Shown here: positions 22,401 through 33,452 of the stretch, piece after piece
How the letters are laid out: every line of letters starts with the position of its first letter
Position numbering within the stretch: the first letter of the stretch is position 1
Translations under genes and position numbers: made by a program
The notes under the pieces: model-generated
Database searches by the model: none
What the model saw: only the letters and a program-made list of their open reading frames with translations
What the model was told of the DNA's origin: nothing
Origin: Rattus norvegicus
Taxonomy: Eukaryota; Chordata; Mammalia; Rodentia; Muridae
Assembly (NCBI RefSeq): GCF_036323735.1
Contig: NC_086032.1
Location: 52,974,599-53,038,598, forward strand
Direction of reading: 5' to 3'
Length of the DNA stretch: 64,000 nt

Positions 22401-23283
22401 GCACAACGTTTATTGTGTCCCATAAGTTTGGTTATGTTGTACCTTCATTTTATTAAACTCAAAGAAGTATTTAATTTCTTTCTTTATTTCTTCTTTGACC
22501 AGGTTATCATTGAGTGGAGCATTGTTCAACTTCCATATATATGTGGGCGTTCTTGCTTTATTGTTATTGAAGACCAGCTTTAGCCCATGGTGATCTAATA
22601 GTACACATGGGATTATTTCTATCTTTCTGTATCTGTTGAGACCAGTTTTATGACTGATTATATGGTCATTTTTTGGAGAAAGTGCCATGATGTTGTGAGA
22701 AGAAGGTAGATCCTTTTGTTTTAGGATAGAATGTTTTATAAATATCTGTTTAGTCCATTTTGTTCATACTTCTCTTAGTCTGTCTAGGTCTCTGTTTAAT
22801 TTCTCTTTCCATAATCTCTCCATTGATGAGAGTGGGGTGTTGAAATCTTCTATTATTGTGGGAGGTTCAATGTGTGCTTTGAGCTTTAGTAAGGTTTCTT
22901 TTATGTATGTGTGTGCCCTTGTATTCAGAGCATAGATATTTAGAATTGAGAGTTCATCTTGGTGGAATTTTTCCTTTGATGAATATGAAATGTCCTTCCT
23001 CATCTTTTTTGATGACATTTGGTTGAATATTGATTTTATTCATTATTAAAATGGCTACTCCAGCTTGCTTCTTCTGACCATTTGCTTGGAAAGTTGTTTT
23101 CCAGGCTTTTACTCTGAGGTAGTGTTTGTCTTTGTCTCTGATGTGTGTTTTCTGTAGGCAGCACGATGCTGGGTCCTCATTGTATATCCAATTTGTCAAA
23201 CTGTGTCTTATTATTGGGAAATTGAGTCCATTAATGTTGGGAGATATTAAGGAATATTTATTGCTGCTTCCTGTTATATTCGT
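19407..23283 (-). pseudogene. L1-A ORF2 (endonuclease/RT), disrupted
   Basis: ORF2 normally encodes an apurinic-type endonuclease, a reverse transcriptase and a Cys-rich tail. Recognisable pieces include ITGSSNKYSLISPNINGLN (endonuclease start, about 23280), SLDAEKAFDKIQYPFMIKV and GCPLSPYLFNIVLEVLA (21183-21512), and the post-RT part at 20749-21186. The frame is broken repeatedly and the T-rich insertion near 20600 lies after the RT domain. Confidence 0.88.
20549..20644 (+). repeat. T-rich (TTTTG)n insertion inside L1-A ORF2
   Basis: Other copies read 'accatgcagtttttatcactattgc' here. In L1-A the five T's are replaced by about 95 bp of T-runs punctuated by single G's and C's. It looks like expansion of a short A/T tract, or a decayed poly-A from an insertion whose body is gone. 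Confidence 0.9.
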
Positions 23284-23334
23284 GTTTGGATGTGAGATTG
23301 TGATTGTGTGCTTGTCTTCTTTTTGATTTATTGC

Positions 23335-24393
23335 AAAACCCTTCGTTTCTTGCATTTTCTAGGGTGTAGCTTGCCTCCTTGTATTGGATTTTACCATTTA
23401 TTATCCTTTGTAGGGCTGAATTTGTACAAAGATAATATGTAACTTTGGTTTTGTCACTGAGTATCTTACTTTCTCCATTTATGCTAATTGAGAGTTTTGA
23501 TGGATACAGTAACCAGGGCTGGCATTTGTATTCTCCTAGGTTCTGCATGACATCTGTCCAGGATCTTCTGGCTTTCAAAGTCTCTGGGGAGAAGTCTGGT
23601 GTAATTCTTATAGGTCTGCCTTCATAGGTTAATTGACATTTTTCCCTTTCTGCCTTTAATATTTATTTTGGTTTTGCTCATTTGTTGTTTTGACTATTAT
23701 GTGACGGGAGGAGTTTCTTTTCTGGTCCAATCTATTTGGAGTTCTATAGGTTTCTTGTATATTTATGGGCATCTCTTTCTTTAGGTTAGAGAAGTTTTCT
23801 CCTATGATGTTGTTGAAGATATTTACTTGTCCTTTGAGTTGGGAGTCTTCATTCCCTTCTATACATATTTTCCTTAGCTCTGATCTTCTCATTGTGTCTT
23901 GGATTTCCTGTTTTGGGCCAGTAGCTTTTTCTGTTTTCCATTACCTTTTACAGTTGTCAATGATTTCTATGGAATCTTCTGCTCCTGAGATTCTCTCTTC
24001 TGTCTCTTGTATTCTGTTGGTGATGCTTGTGTCTATGGCCCCTTGTTTCTTCCTTTGGTTTTCTATATCCAGTGTAGTCTCCCTTTGTGCTTTCCTTATT
24101 GTTTCTATGTCCATTTTTAATTCCTTCACCTGTTTCATTGTGTTTTCCTGTAATTCTTTCCAGTCTATAGGCTTCTACCTGTTTATTTGTGTTGTACTGC
24201 ATTTCTCTAAGGGAGTTCTTTATATCATTGTTGAAGTCCTCAATCATCATGATCAAATGTGATTTTAAATCTAGATCTTGCTTTTCTGGTGTGTTTGGAT
24301 AGCATTGTTTACTTTGGTAGGAGAATTGGGCTCTGATGATGTCATGTAGTCTTGGTTTCTGTTGCTTGGGTTCCTGTGCTTGCTGCTCACCAT
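23335..24393 (-). pseudogene. L1-A ORF1 (RNA-binding protein), disrupted
   Basis: ORF1 encodes the trimeric coiled-coil nucleic-acid chaperone. Coiled-coil text appears at 23941-24138 (MKQVKELKMDIETIRKAQRE) and the central RRM-like part at 23656-23892 (NIFNNIIGENFSNLKKEMPI). Frameshifts separate these. The start codon maps to 24391-24393. Confidence 0.85.
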
Positions 24394-25101
24394 CAGGTTG
24401 TCTCTGGTGTTACCTTGTTCTGCTATTTCTGACAGCGGTTAGACCGTCCTATATGTCTGTGTCTCAGGAGTGCTGTAGACCTGTTTTCCTGTTTTCTTTC
24501 AGCCAGTTATGGGAACAGAGTGTTCTTCTTTCAGGCGTGTAGTCTTTCCTTTCTACTGGTCTTCAGTTGTTCCTGTGGGTGTATGTCCTGAGTCCACCAG
24601 GCAGGTCACTTGGAGCAGAAAAGTTGGTCTTGCCTCTGGTGTTGGGCCTGAAGTCGCTCCTTGTGTCTGAGTTTCAGCTCTCTGTGAGCGAAGCAACCAG
24701 AAGGGCCTGCCTCGCCTTCTCCCTGTGAACAGGGAGCCCAGATGGTGCTCGGTTTTTTCCTCTAGATTCAGACATATGGGCAGAGTGTAGTCTCCTCTGT
24801 CTTCCCAGGTGTGTCTGCCCCTCTGAGTGTCTAGCTCTCCCTCCCACGTGGTTTGGGTGCAGGGAGCTGTTTGACTGGGACCCTTCAGATCCTGGAGCAG
24901 TCGGGACGGCGGGGCTCCTGCAGGTTGAGTGCCCCTATCTTCTTGTTCGCAGAGGCCCTATACAGTTCACTCTTGGGCCAGGGATGTGGGTAAGGGTGGG
25001 CTGTATTGGAGGTCTCTTCTACACTGCAGTCTCAGGAGTGCCCACAAGTCTGGGCGTTGAGTTCTCTCTCCCATCGGGTTTGGGAGAAGGGAGCTGTGGG
25101 C
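24394..25101 (-). promoter_or_regulatory. L1-A 5' UTR (internal promoter region)
   Basis: The G/C-richer 700-bp stretch upstream of ORF1 ends at the TSD with the 'cagctcccttctcccaaac' block on the minus strand, the same 5' terminus seen in L1-C and L1-E. Promoter activity is inferred from the family. Confidence 0.7.
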
Positions 25102-25152
25102 AAATAACAACTTTTAATACATGAATCACTTTATTTTTTTATGTTGCAAACA

Positions 25153-25461
25153 TTTTTATTGTATATTTTATATATTTACATTTTAAATGATAAATCCTTT
25201 CCCAGTGCCCTCCTTTTGCATCCTCTACCCCTTCTATAAGGATGCTTCCCCTTCCACCCACCTTGTCCCAGCTTACCACTGAGGCATTTCCCCACATAGG
25301 GAGAAATGAGCCTTCATTGGATGAATGCCCTCTCTCCCTACTGATGCCAGACAATGCCATCCTCTGCTACATATACAGCTTTAACCATTGGTCCCTCCAA
25401 CTATACATTTTGTTTAGTAGTTTAGTCCCTAGGAGCACTGGTGTCTAGTTGGCTGATGATC
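25153..25461 (-). mobile_element. Old Lx-type L1 (L1-O), 3' UTR part
   Basis: A divergent L1 3' UTR in antisense ('tacattttaaatgataaatcctttccc', 'cacccaccttgtccc'). It stops at 25461-25472 where L1-B was inserted (TSD ttgttcttttt, repeated at 38372-38382). The same 3' UTR continues at 38383 with 'atgggattgcaaacactttcagctc', so these are two halves of one element. Confidence 0.8.
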
Positions 25462-25472
25462 TTGTTCTTTTT
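25462..25472 (+). repeat. Target-site duplication (left copy) of L1-B
   Basis: ttgttcttttt, identical to 38372-38382. It lies in the 3' UTR of L1-O. Confidence 0.8.
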
Positions 25473-26199
25473 TTTTAATAACTATATATATATATATATA
25501 TATTTCTTTACTTACATTTCAAATGCTATTCCCTTTCCCAGTTTCCTGTCCATAAGCCTCCATCCCCTCCCTACCCCCATAAGAGTATTCCCAACATCCA
25601 TGTTTCTTACTGCCCACCCACATATTTCCGTGCACTAGGGTTTCAAGCTTGGCAGGTTCAAGGGCTTCTGCTTCCACTGGTCCTCCAACAAGGCTATTCT
25701 CTGCTACATATGCAGTTGAAGACCTGGGTCAGTCCATGTATAGTCATTCTGTAGTGGTTTAGTGCTTGGAAGCTCTGGTTGTTTGGCATTATTGTTCTTA
25801 TGGGTATATAAGCTCTTTCAACTCTTTCAATCCTTCCTCTAATTCCCCCCAAGGTGTTCCTGTTTTCAGTTCAGTGGTTTGGGGCTAGCATTGACCTCTG
25901 AGTTGGACATGCTCTGGATGTGTCTCTCAGGAGAGATCTGTATCTGGTACCTTTCAGCATGCATTTTTTAGCTTCATCAATCTTGTCTAGTTTTAGTGGC
26001 TGTATTTATACGGGCCACATGTGGGGCAGGCACTGAATGGCCTTTCCTTGAGTCTCTGCTCTAAACTTGCTTCCATATCCCCTCCTATGCATATTTTTCC
26101 CCCTATAAGAAGGAATGTGTGCATCTGCATTTTAGTCATTCTTCTTGAGATTCCTTGCTCTTTGGATTGCATCCTAGGTAATTCAAGCTTCTGGGCTAG

Positions 26200-26968
26200 T
26201 ATCCACTTTTTAGTGACTGCATACCAAGTGTGTTTTTCTGTGATTGGGTTACTTCACTCAGGATGAGTTTTTCTAGTTCCATCCATTTGCCTATGAATTT
26301 CATGAAGTCATTTTTTTGTTATCTGAGTAGTACACCATTGTGTAGATTTACTGTACTTTTTGAATACATTCTTCTGTTGAAGGGGATCTGTGTTCTTTCC
26401 AGCTTCTGGTTATTATAAATAAGGCTGCTATGAACATAGTGGAGCATGTATCTTTGTTGTATGTTGGAACATCTTTTGGGTATATGCCCAGGAGCAGTTT
26501 GGCTGAGTCCTCAGGTAGTGCAATGTCCACTTTTTTGAAGAACCACCAAACTGATTTCCAGAGTGGTTGTACAAGTTTGCAATCCCAACAACAATGGAGG
26601 AGTGGTCTTCTTCCTCCAATCCTCACCAGCATCTGGTGTCACCTGAGTTTTTTATTTTAGCCATTCTGAATGACGCAGAATCTTAGGGTTGTTTTGATTT
26701 GCATTTCCCTGATTACTAATGATGTTGAACATTTCTTAGGGTGCTTTTTGACCATGCGATATTCCTCAGCTGAGAATATTTTGTTTAACTCTGTACCACA
26801 TTCTTTAATAGGGGTATTTGACTCTCTGGAGTCTAACTTTGAGTTCTTTGTTTATTTTGGATATAACCCATCTATCAGATGTAAAGATCTTTTCCCAGTC
26901 TGTTGTTTTCCACTTTGTCCTATTGATAGTGCCTTTTGCTTTACGGAAGCTGTGCAGTTTTACAAGAT
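26200..26968 (-). pseudogene. L1-B ORF2 C-terminal part
   Basis: The pieces at 26348-26632 and 26428-26619 hold the Cys-containing C-terminal block (LHCCWDCKLVQPLWKSVW in one frame, CSWAYTQKM in another), broken by frameshifts. It is cut at 26969-26985, the L1-C integration site. Confidence 0.85.
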
Positions 26969-26985
26969 CCCATTTGTCAATTCTT
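26969..26985 (+). repeat. Target-site duplication (left copy) of L1-C
   Basis: cccatttgtcaattctt, 17 bp, identical to 33436-33452. It lies within L1-B ORF2. Confidence 0.96.
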
Positions 26986-27716
26986 TTTTTTTTATTATTA
27001 TTATTAACTTGAGTATTACTTATATACATATCAAGTGTTATTCCCTGTCCCGGTTTCCGGGCAAACATCCCCCTGATCCCTCCCCTTCCCCTTCTTTATG
27101 GGTGTTCCCCTCCCCATCCTCCCCCCATTGCTGCCCTCCCGCCAACAATCTAGTTCACTGGGGATTCAGTCTTAGCAGGACCCAGGGCTTCCCTTCCACT
27201 GGTGCTATTACTAGGATATTCATTGCTACCTATGAGGTCAGTGTCCAGGGTCAGTCCACGTATAGTCTTTAGGTAGTGGCTTAGTCCCTAGAAGCTCTGG
27301 TTGCTTGGCATTGTTGTACATATGGGGTCTCAAGCCCCTTCAAGCTCTTCCAGTTCTTTCTCTGATTCCTTCAACGGGGGTCCTATTCTCAGTTCAGTGG
27401 TTTGCTGCTGGCATTGGCCTCTGTATTTGCTGTATTCTGGCTGTGTCTCTCAGGAGCTATCTACATCCGGCTCCTGTCGGCATGCACTTCTTTGCTTCAT
27501 CCATCTTGACTAATTGGATGGCTGTATATGTATGGGCCACATGTGGGGCAGGCTCTGAATGAATGTTCCTTCTGTGTTTGTTTTAATCTTTGCCTCTCTA
27601 TTCCCTGCCAAGGGTATTCTTGTTCCCCTTTTAAAGAAGGAGTGAGCATTCACATTTTGATCATCCGTCTTGAGTTTCATTTGTTCTAGGCATCTAGGGT
27701 AATTCAAGCAGTTGGG

Positions 27717-30700
27717 CTAATAGCCACTTATCAATGAGTGCATAACATGTGTGTTTTTCTGTGATTGGGTTACCTCACTCAGGATGATATTTTCCAGCTC
27801 CAACCATTTGCCTACGAATTTCATAAAGTCATTATTTTTGAAAGCTGAGTAATATTCCATTGTGTAGATGTACCACATTTTCTGTATCCATTCCTCTGTT
27901 GAAGGGCATCTGGGTTCTTTCCAGCTTCTGGCTATTATAAATAAGGCTGCGATGAACATAGTGGAACACGTGTCTTTTTTATTTGTTGGGGCATCTTTTG
28001 GGTATATGCCCAAGTGGGGTGGAGCTGGATCCTCAGGGAGGTCATATCCAATTTTCTGAGGAACCTCCAGACTGATTTCCAGAATGGTTGTACCAGTCTG
28101 CAATCCCACCAACAATGGAGGAGTGTTCCTCTTAATCCACATCCTCGCCAGCATTTGTTGTCACCTGAGTTTTTGATCTTAGCCATTCTCACTGGTGTGA
28201 GGTGAAATCTCAGGGTTGTTTTGATTTGCATTTCCCTTATGACTAAAGATGTTGAACATTTCTTTAGGTGTTTCTCAGCCATTCGGCATTCCTCAGCTGT
28301 GAATTCTTTGTTTAGCTCTGAACCCCATTTTTTAATAGGTTATTTGTCTCCCTGCAGTCTAACTTCTTGAGTTCTTTGTATATTTTGGATATAAGGCCTC
28401 TAACTGTTGTAGGATTGGTAAAGATCTTTTCCCAATCTGTTGGTTGCCGTTTTGTCCTAACCACAGTGTCCTTTGCCTTACAGAAGATTTGCAGTTTGAT
28501 GAGATACCATTTGTTGATTCTTGATCTTAGAGCATAAGCCATTTGTGTTTTGTTCAGGAAATTTTTTCCAGTGCCCATGTGTTCCAGATGCTTCCCTAGT
28601 TTTTCTTCTATTAGTTTGAGTGTATCTGGTTTGATGTGGAGTTCCTTGATCCACTTGGACTTAAGCTTTGTACAGGGTTATAAGCATGGATCAATCTGCA
28701 TTCTTCTACATCTTGATCTCCAGTTGAACCAGCACCATTTGCTGAAAATGCTATCTTTTTTCCATTGGATGGTTTTGGCTCCTTTGTCAAAAATCAAGTT
28801 CCCATAGGTGTGCTGGTTCATTACTGGGTCTTCAATTTTGTTCCATTCGTCTATCTGTCTGTCTCTGTACCAATACCATGCAGTTTTTATCACTATTGCT
28901 CTGTAATACTGCTTGAGTTCAGGGATAGTGATTCCCCCTGAAGTCCTTTTATTGTTGAGGATAGTTTTAGCTATCCTGGTTTTTTTGTTATTCCAGATGA
29001 ATTTGCAAATTGTTCTGTCTAACTCTTTGAAGAATTGGATTGGTATTTTGATGGGGATTGCATTGAATCTGTAGATAGCTTTTGGTAAAATGGCCATTTT
29101 TACTATATTAATCCTCCCAATACATGAGCATGGGAGGTCTTTCCATCTTCTGAGGTCTTCTTCAATTTCTTTCTTCAGAGTCTTGAAGTTTTTATTGTAC
29201 AAATCTTTTACTTGCTTGGTTAAAGTCACACCGAGGTACTATATATTATTTGGGTCTATTATGAAGGGTGTCGTTTCCCTCATTTCTCGGCTTTTTTCTC
29301 TTTTGTGTAGAGGAAGGCTACTGATTTATTTGACTTAACTTTATACCCAGCCACTTTGCTGAAGTTGTTTATCAGCTTTAGTAGTTCTCTGGTGGAACTT
29401 TTGATATCACTTAAATATACTATCATATCATCTGTAAATAGTGATATTTTGACTTCTTCTTTTCTTATCTGTATCCCCTTGACCTCCTTTTTTTGTCTGA
29501 TTGCTCTGGCTAGAACTTCAAGAACTATATTGAATAAGTAGTGAGAGTGTGGGCAGCCTTGTCTATTCCCTGATTTTAGTGGGATTGCTTCAAGTTTCTC
29601 TCCATTTAGTTTAATGTTAGCAAATGGTTTGCTGTATATGGCTTTTACTATGTTTAGGTATGGGCCTTGAATTCCTATACTTTCCAGGACTTTTATCATG
29701 AAGGGGTGTTGAATTTTGTCAAATGCTTTCTCAGCATCTAATGAAATGATCATGTGGTTCTGTTCTTTCAGTTTGTTTATATAATGGATCACGTTGATGG
29801 TTTTCCATATATTAAACCATCACTGCATGCCTGGGATGAAGCCTACTTGATCATAGTGGATGATTGTTTTGATGTGCTCTTGGATTTGGTTTGCCAGAAT
29901 TTTATTGAGTATTTTTCTGTCGATATTCATAAGGGAAATTGGTCTGAAGTTCTCTTTGTCTGTTGAGTCTTTGTGTGGTTTAGGTATAAGAGTAATTGTG
30001 GCTTTATAGAAGGAATTCGGTAGTGCTCCATCTGTTTCAATTTTGTGGAATAGTTTGGATAATATTGTTATGAGGTCTTCTATGAAAGTCTGATAGAATT
30101 CTGCACTAAACCAGTCTGGACCTGGGCTCTTTTTGGTTGGGAGACCTTTAAAAACTGCTTCTATTTCCTTAGGAGTTATGCGGTTGTTTAACTGGTTTAT
30201 CTGTTCCTGATTTAACTTTGGTACCTGGTATCTGTCTAGGAAATTGACCATTTCCTGCAGATTTTCAAGTTTTGATGAATATAGGCTTTTGTAGTAAGAT
30301 CTGATGATTTTTTGAATTTCCTCTGAATCTGTAGTTATGACTCCCTATTCATTTCTGATTTTGTTAATTTGGATACACTCTGTGTCCTCTTGTTAGACTT
30401 GCTAAGGGTTTATCTATCTTGTTGATTTTCTCAAAGAAATAACTTTTGATTCTGTTGATTATTTCTATGGTCCTTTTTGTTTCTACTTGGTTGATTTCAG
30501 CTCTGAGTTTGATTATTTCCTGCCTTCTCCTCCTCCTGTGTGTTTTTGCTTCTTTTTGTTCTAGAGCTTTTAGGTGTGCTTTCAAGCTGCTGATATATGC
30601 TCTCTCCTGTTTCTTTCTGCAGGCATTCATAGCTATGAGTTTTCCTATTTGCACAGCTTTCATTGTGTCCAAAAAGTTTGGGTATGTTGTACCTTCATTT

Positions 30701-31528
30701 TCATTAAATTGTAAGAAGTCTTTAATTTCTTTCTTTATTTCTTTCTTGACCAGGTTATCATTGAATAGAGCATTGTTCAATTTCCACGTATATGTGGGCA
30801 TTATTCCCTTATTGTTATTGAGGACCAGTTTTAGGCCATGGTGGTCCGATAGCATGCATGGGATTATTTCTATATTTCTGTATCTGTTGAGGCCCGTTTT
30901 TTGACCAATTATATGGTCAGCTGCAGAAAGTAGCATGAGGAGCTGAGAAGAAGATATATCCTTTAGGGTAGAATGTTCTATAAATATCTGTTAAGTCCAT
31001 TTGGCTCATGACTTCTCTTAGTCTGTCTAAGTCTCTTTTTAATTTCTGTTTCCATAATCTGTCCATTGATGAGAGTGGGATGCTGAAGTCTCCTACTACT
31101 ATTGTGTGAGGTGCAATGTGTGTTTTGAGCTTTAGTAAGGTTTCTTTTACCTATGTAGGTGCCCTTGTATTTGGGGCATAGATATTTAGGATTGAGAGTT
31201 CATCTTGGTGAATTTTTCCTTTGATGAATAAGAAGTGTCCTTCCCTATCTTTTTTGATGAATTTTAGTAGAAAATTGATTTCATTTGATATTAGAATGGC
31301 TACTCCAGCTTTCTTCTTCTGACCATTTGCTTGGAAAGTTGTTTTCCAGGCTTTTGCTCTGAGGTAGTGTCTGTCTTTGTCTCTGAGGTGTGTTTCCTGT
31401 AGGCAGCAGAATGCAAGGTCCTCGTTGCGTATCCAATTTGTTAATCTATGTCTTTTTATTGGGGAGTTGAGGCCATTGATGTTGAGAGATATTAAGGAAT
31501 AGTGATTATTGCTTCCTGTTATATTCAT
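27717..31528 (-). pseudogene. L1-C ORF2 (endonuclease/RT), disrupted
   Basis: The frame opens with MNITGSNNHYSLISLNINGL at 31528 and reads through 125 codons of endonuclease before a TAG at 31151-31153, where other copies have a tyrosine. RT blocks SLDAEKAFDKIQHPFMIKVL and SLFTDDMIVYLSD (FADD changed to FTDD) lie at 29280-29792. The conserved end HSLISGY and its stop lie at 27717. At least four frameshifts occur between the pieces. Confidence 0.9.
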
Positions 31529-31587
31529 ATTTGGATGTGAGGTTATGGGTGTGTGCTTTTCTTCTCTTTGTTTTGTTGCCCAGACGA

Positions 31588-32729
31588 TTAGTTTCTGGCT
31601 TCTTCTAGGGTATAGCTTGCCTCTTTATGTTGGGCTTTACCATTTATTATCCTTTGTAGTGCTGGATTTGTAGAAAGTTATTGTGTAAATTTGGTTTTGC
31701 ATGGAATATCTTGGTTTCTCCATCTATGTTAATTGAGAGTTTTGCAGGATACAGTAACCTGGACTGGCATTTTTGTTCTCTTAGGGTCTGTATGACGTCT
31801 GTCCAGGATCTTCTGGTTTTCATAGTTTCTGGTGAAAAGTGTGGTGTAATTCTGATAGGTCTGCCTTCATATGTTACTTGACCTTTTTCCCTTACTGCTT
31901 TTAATATTCTTTCTTTATTTTGTGCGTTTGGTGTTTTGACTATTATGTGACGGGAGGTGTTTCTTTTCTGGTCCAATCTATTTGGAGTTCTTAAGGCTTC
32001 TTTTATGCCTATAGGTATCTCTTTCTTTAGGTTAGGGAAGTTTTCTTCTATGATTTTGTTGAAGATATTTACTGGTCCTTTGAGCTGGGAGTCTTCACTC
32101 TCTTCTATACCTATTATCCTTAGGTTTGATCTTCTCATTGAGTCCTGGATTTCCTGTATGTTTTAGACCAGTAGCTTTTTCTGCTTTACATTATCTTTGA
32201 CAGTTGAGTAAATGATTTCTATGGAATCTTCTGCTCCTGAGATTCTCACTTCCATCTCTTGTATTCTATTGGTGAAGCTCGTATCTACAGCTCCTTGTCT
32301 CTTCTTTTGGTTTTTTATATCCATGGTTGTTTCCATGTGTTCTTTCTTGATTGCTTCTATTTCCATTTTTAATTCCTTCAACTGTTTGATTGTGTTTTCC
32401 TAGAATTCTTTCAGGGATTTTTGTGACTCCTCTCTATGGGCTTCTACTTGTTTATTTATGATTTCCTGGAATTCTTTCAGGGATTTTTGTTTTTCCTCTC
32501 TGTAGGCTTCTACTTGTTTATTAATGTTTTTCTGTGATTCTCTAAGGGAGTTCTTCACATCTTTCTTGAAGTCCTCCAGCATCATGATCAAATATGATTT
32601 TGAAACTAGATCTTGCTTTTCTGGTGTGTTTGGATATTCTGTGTTTGCTTTGGTGGGAGAATTGGGCTCCGATGGTGTCATGTAATCTTGGTATCTGTTT
32701 CTTGGGTTCCTGAGCTTGCCTCTCGCCAT
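31588..32729 (-). pseudogene. L1-C ORF1, nearly intact with two nonsense codons
   Basis: It starts MARGKLRNPRNRYQDYM at 32729. The coiled coil contains two 66-bp length-variable repeats (32400-32530; KQVEA.REE.QKSLKEF repeated). A CAG-to-TAG stop occurs at 32400-32402 and a CAA-to-TAA stop at 32163-32165. Otherwise the same frame continues through the RRM-like domain to about 31700 (RIIGIEESEDSQLKGPV), where a late frameshift occurs. The family stop would be at 31588-31590. Confidence 0.88.
32400..32531 (-). repeat. 66-bp tandem repeat in L1-C ORF1 coiled coil
   Basis: Two consecutive 66-bp (22-residue) units starting 'attctttcagggattttt' on the plus strand at 32403 and 32469. These correspond to the length-polymorphic region of rodent L1 ORF1, which adds heptads to the coiled coil. 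A comparable repeat is in L1-D at 58434-58575. Confidence 0.85.
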
Positions 32730-33435
32730 CAGATTATCTCTAGTGTTACTTTGTTCTGCTATTTCTGACAGTGGCTAGACTGTCCTATAAGCCTGTTTGT
32801 CAGGACCTGTTTTCCTGTTTTCTTTCAGCCAGTTATGGGGACAGAGTGTTCTGTTCTGCTTTCGGGTGTGTAGTTTTTCCTATCTACATGTCTTCAGCTG
32901 TTCCTGTGGGCCTGTTTCTTGAATTCACAAGGCAGGTCATTTGCAGCAGAAAAGTTGGTCTTACCTGTGTTTACGAGGCTCAGCTTTGCTCGTGAGGTGT
33001 TGCTTTTGAGCTCCCCGCGGAGGCAGCAACCAGGAAGATCTGCGCCACCCTTTCCGGGAGCTTCCATGCACCAGAGTTCCAGATGGCATTTGGTGTTTTC
33101 CACTGGCATCAGAGATGTGTGCAGAGTGCAGTCTCTTCTGGTTTTCCAGGCGTGTCTCCCTCTCTGAAGGTTTAGCTCTCCCTCCCACAGGATTTGGGTG
33201 CAGAGAACTGTTTATCTGGTAGGTCCCTTCAGGTTCTGGCCGTGTCTCAGACTCAGTGGACCTGCTGTTCGTGGGCCCTCCTCTACGGAACCCAGAGGCC
33301 GTATATAGTTTCCTCTTGGGCCAGGGTTGTGAGCAGGGGTGGGCAGTGTTGGTGGTCTCTTCCACTCTGCACCCTCAGGAGTGCCCACCTGACCAGGTGG
33401 TGAGGTCTCTCTCCCATGGGGTTTGGGAGCAGAGA
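32730..33435 (-). promoter_or_regulatory. L1-C 5' UTR (internal promoter region)
   Basis: 706 bp between the ORF1 start and the TSD. CpG-containing and G/C-rich relative to its surroundings, with no monomer tandem array visible. Promoter role is known for the family; activity here is unknown. Confidence 0.7.
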
Positions 33436-33452
33436 CCCATTTGTCAATTCTT

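Larger units (their letters stand above)
18678..25101 (-). mobile_element. Full-length L1 (L1-A), minus strand
   Basis: A complete rat-type L1 of 6.4 kb bounded by an identical 14-bp TSD (18664-18677 and 25102-25115). Order on the minus strand: 5' UTR 24394-25101, ORF1 about 23335-24393, ORF2 about 19407-23283, 3' UTR 18678-19406. The ORF2 initiator is ACG instead of ATG (23281-23283). The ORF1 stop codon is lost. ORF2 carries several frameshifts and a T-rich insertion (20549-20644 on the plus strand). Almost no poly-A separates the UTR (ataaagatggag) from the TSD. It is not coding-competent. Confidence 0.93.
26986..33435 (-). mobile_element. Full-length L1 (L1-C) nested in L1-B
   Basis: A 6450-bp rat L1 with poly-A (T's at 26986-26993), 3' UTR to 27716, ORF2 27717-31528, ORF1 31588-32729 and 5' UTR 32730-33435. 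It is bounded by an identical 17-bp TSD (26969-26985, 33436-33452). ORF2 and ORF1 start codons are both ATG. ORF1 is damaged mainly by two C-to-T nonsense changes. ORF2 has a TAC-to-TAG stop in the endonuclease and several frameshifts. It is the youngest level of the nest. Confidence 0.95.

Noticed and set aside
25485..25503. (TA)n run as a possible independent microsatellite
   Set aside because: It is short and lies in the tail region of L1-B; reported as part of that element.
32400..32531. Tandem 66-bp units as a possible CRISPR-like or satellite array
   Set aside because: They are in-frame coiled-coil repeats of L1 ORF1, a known length-variable region, and this is a mammalian sequence.
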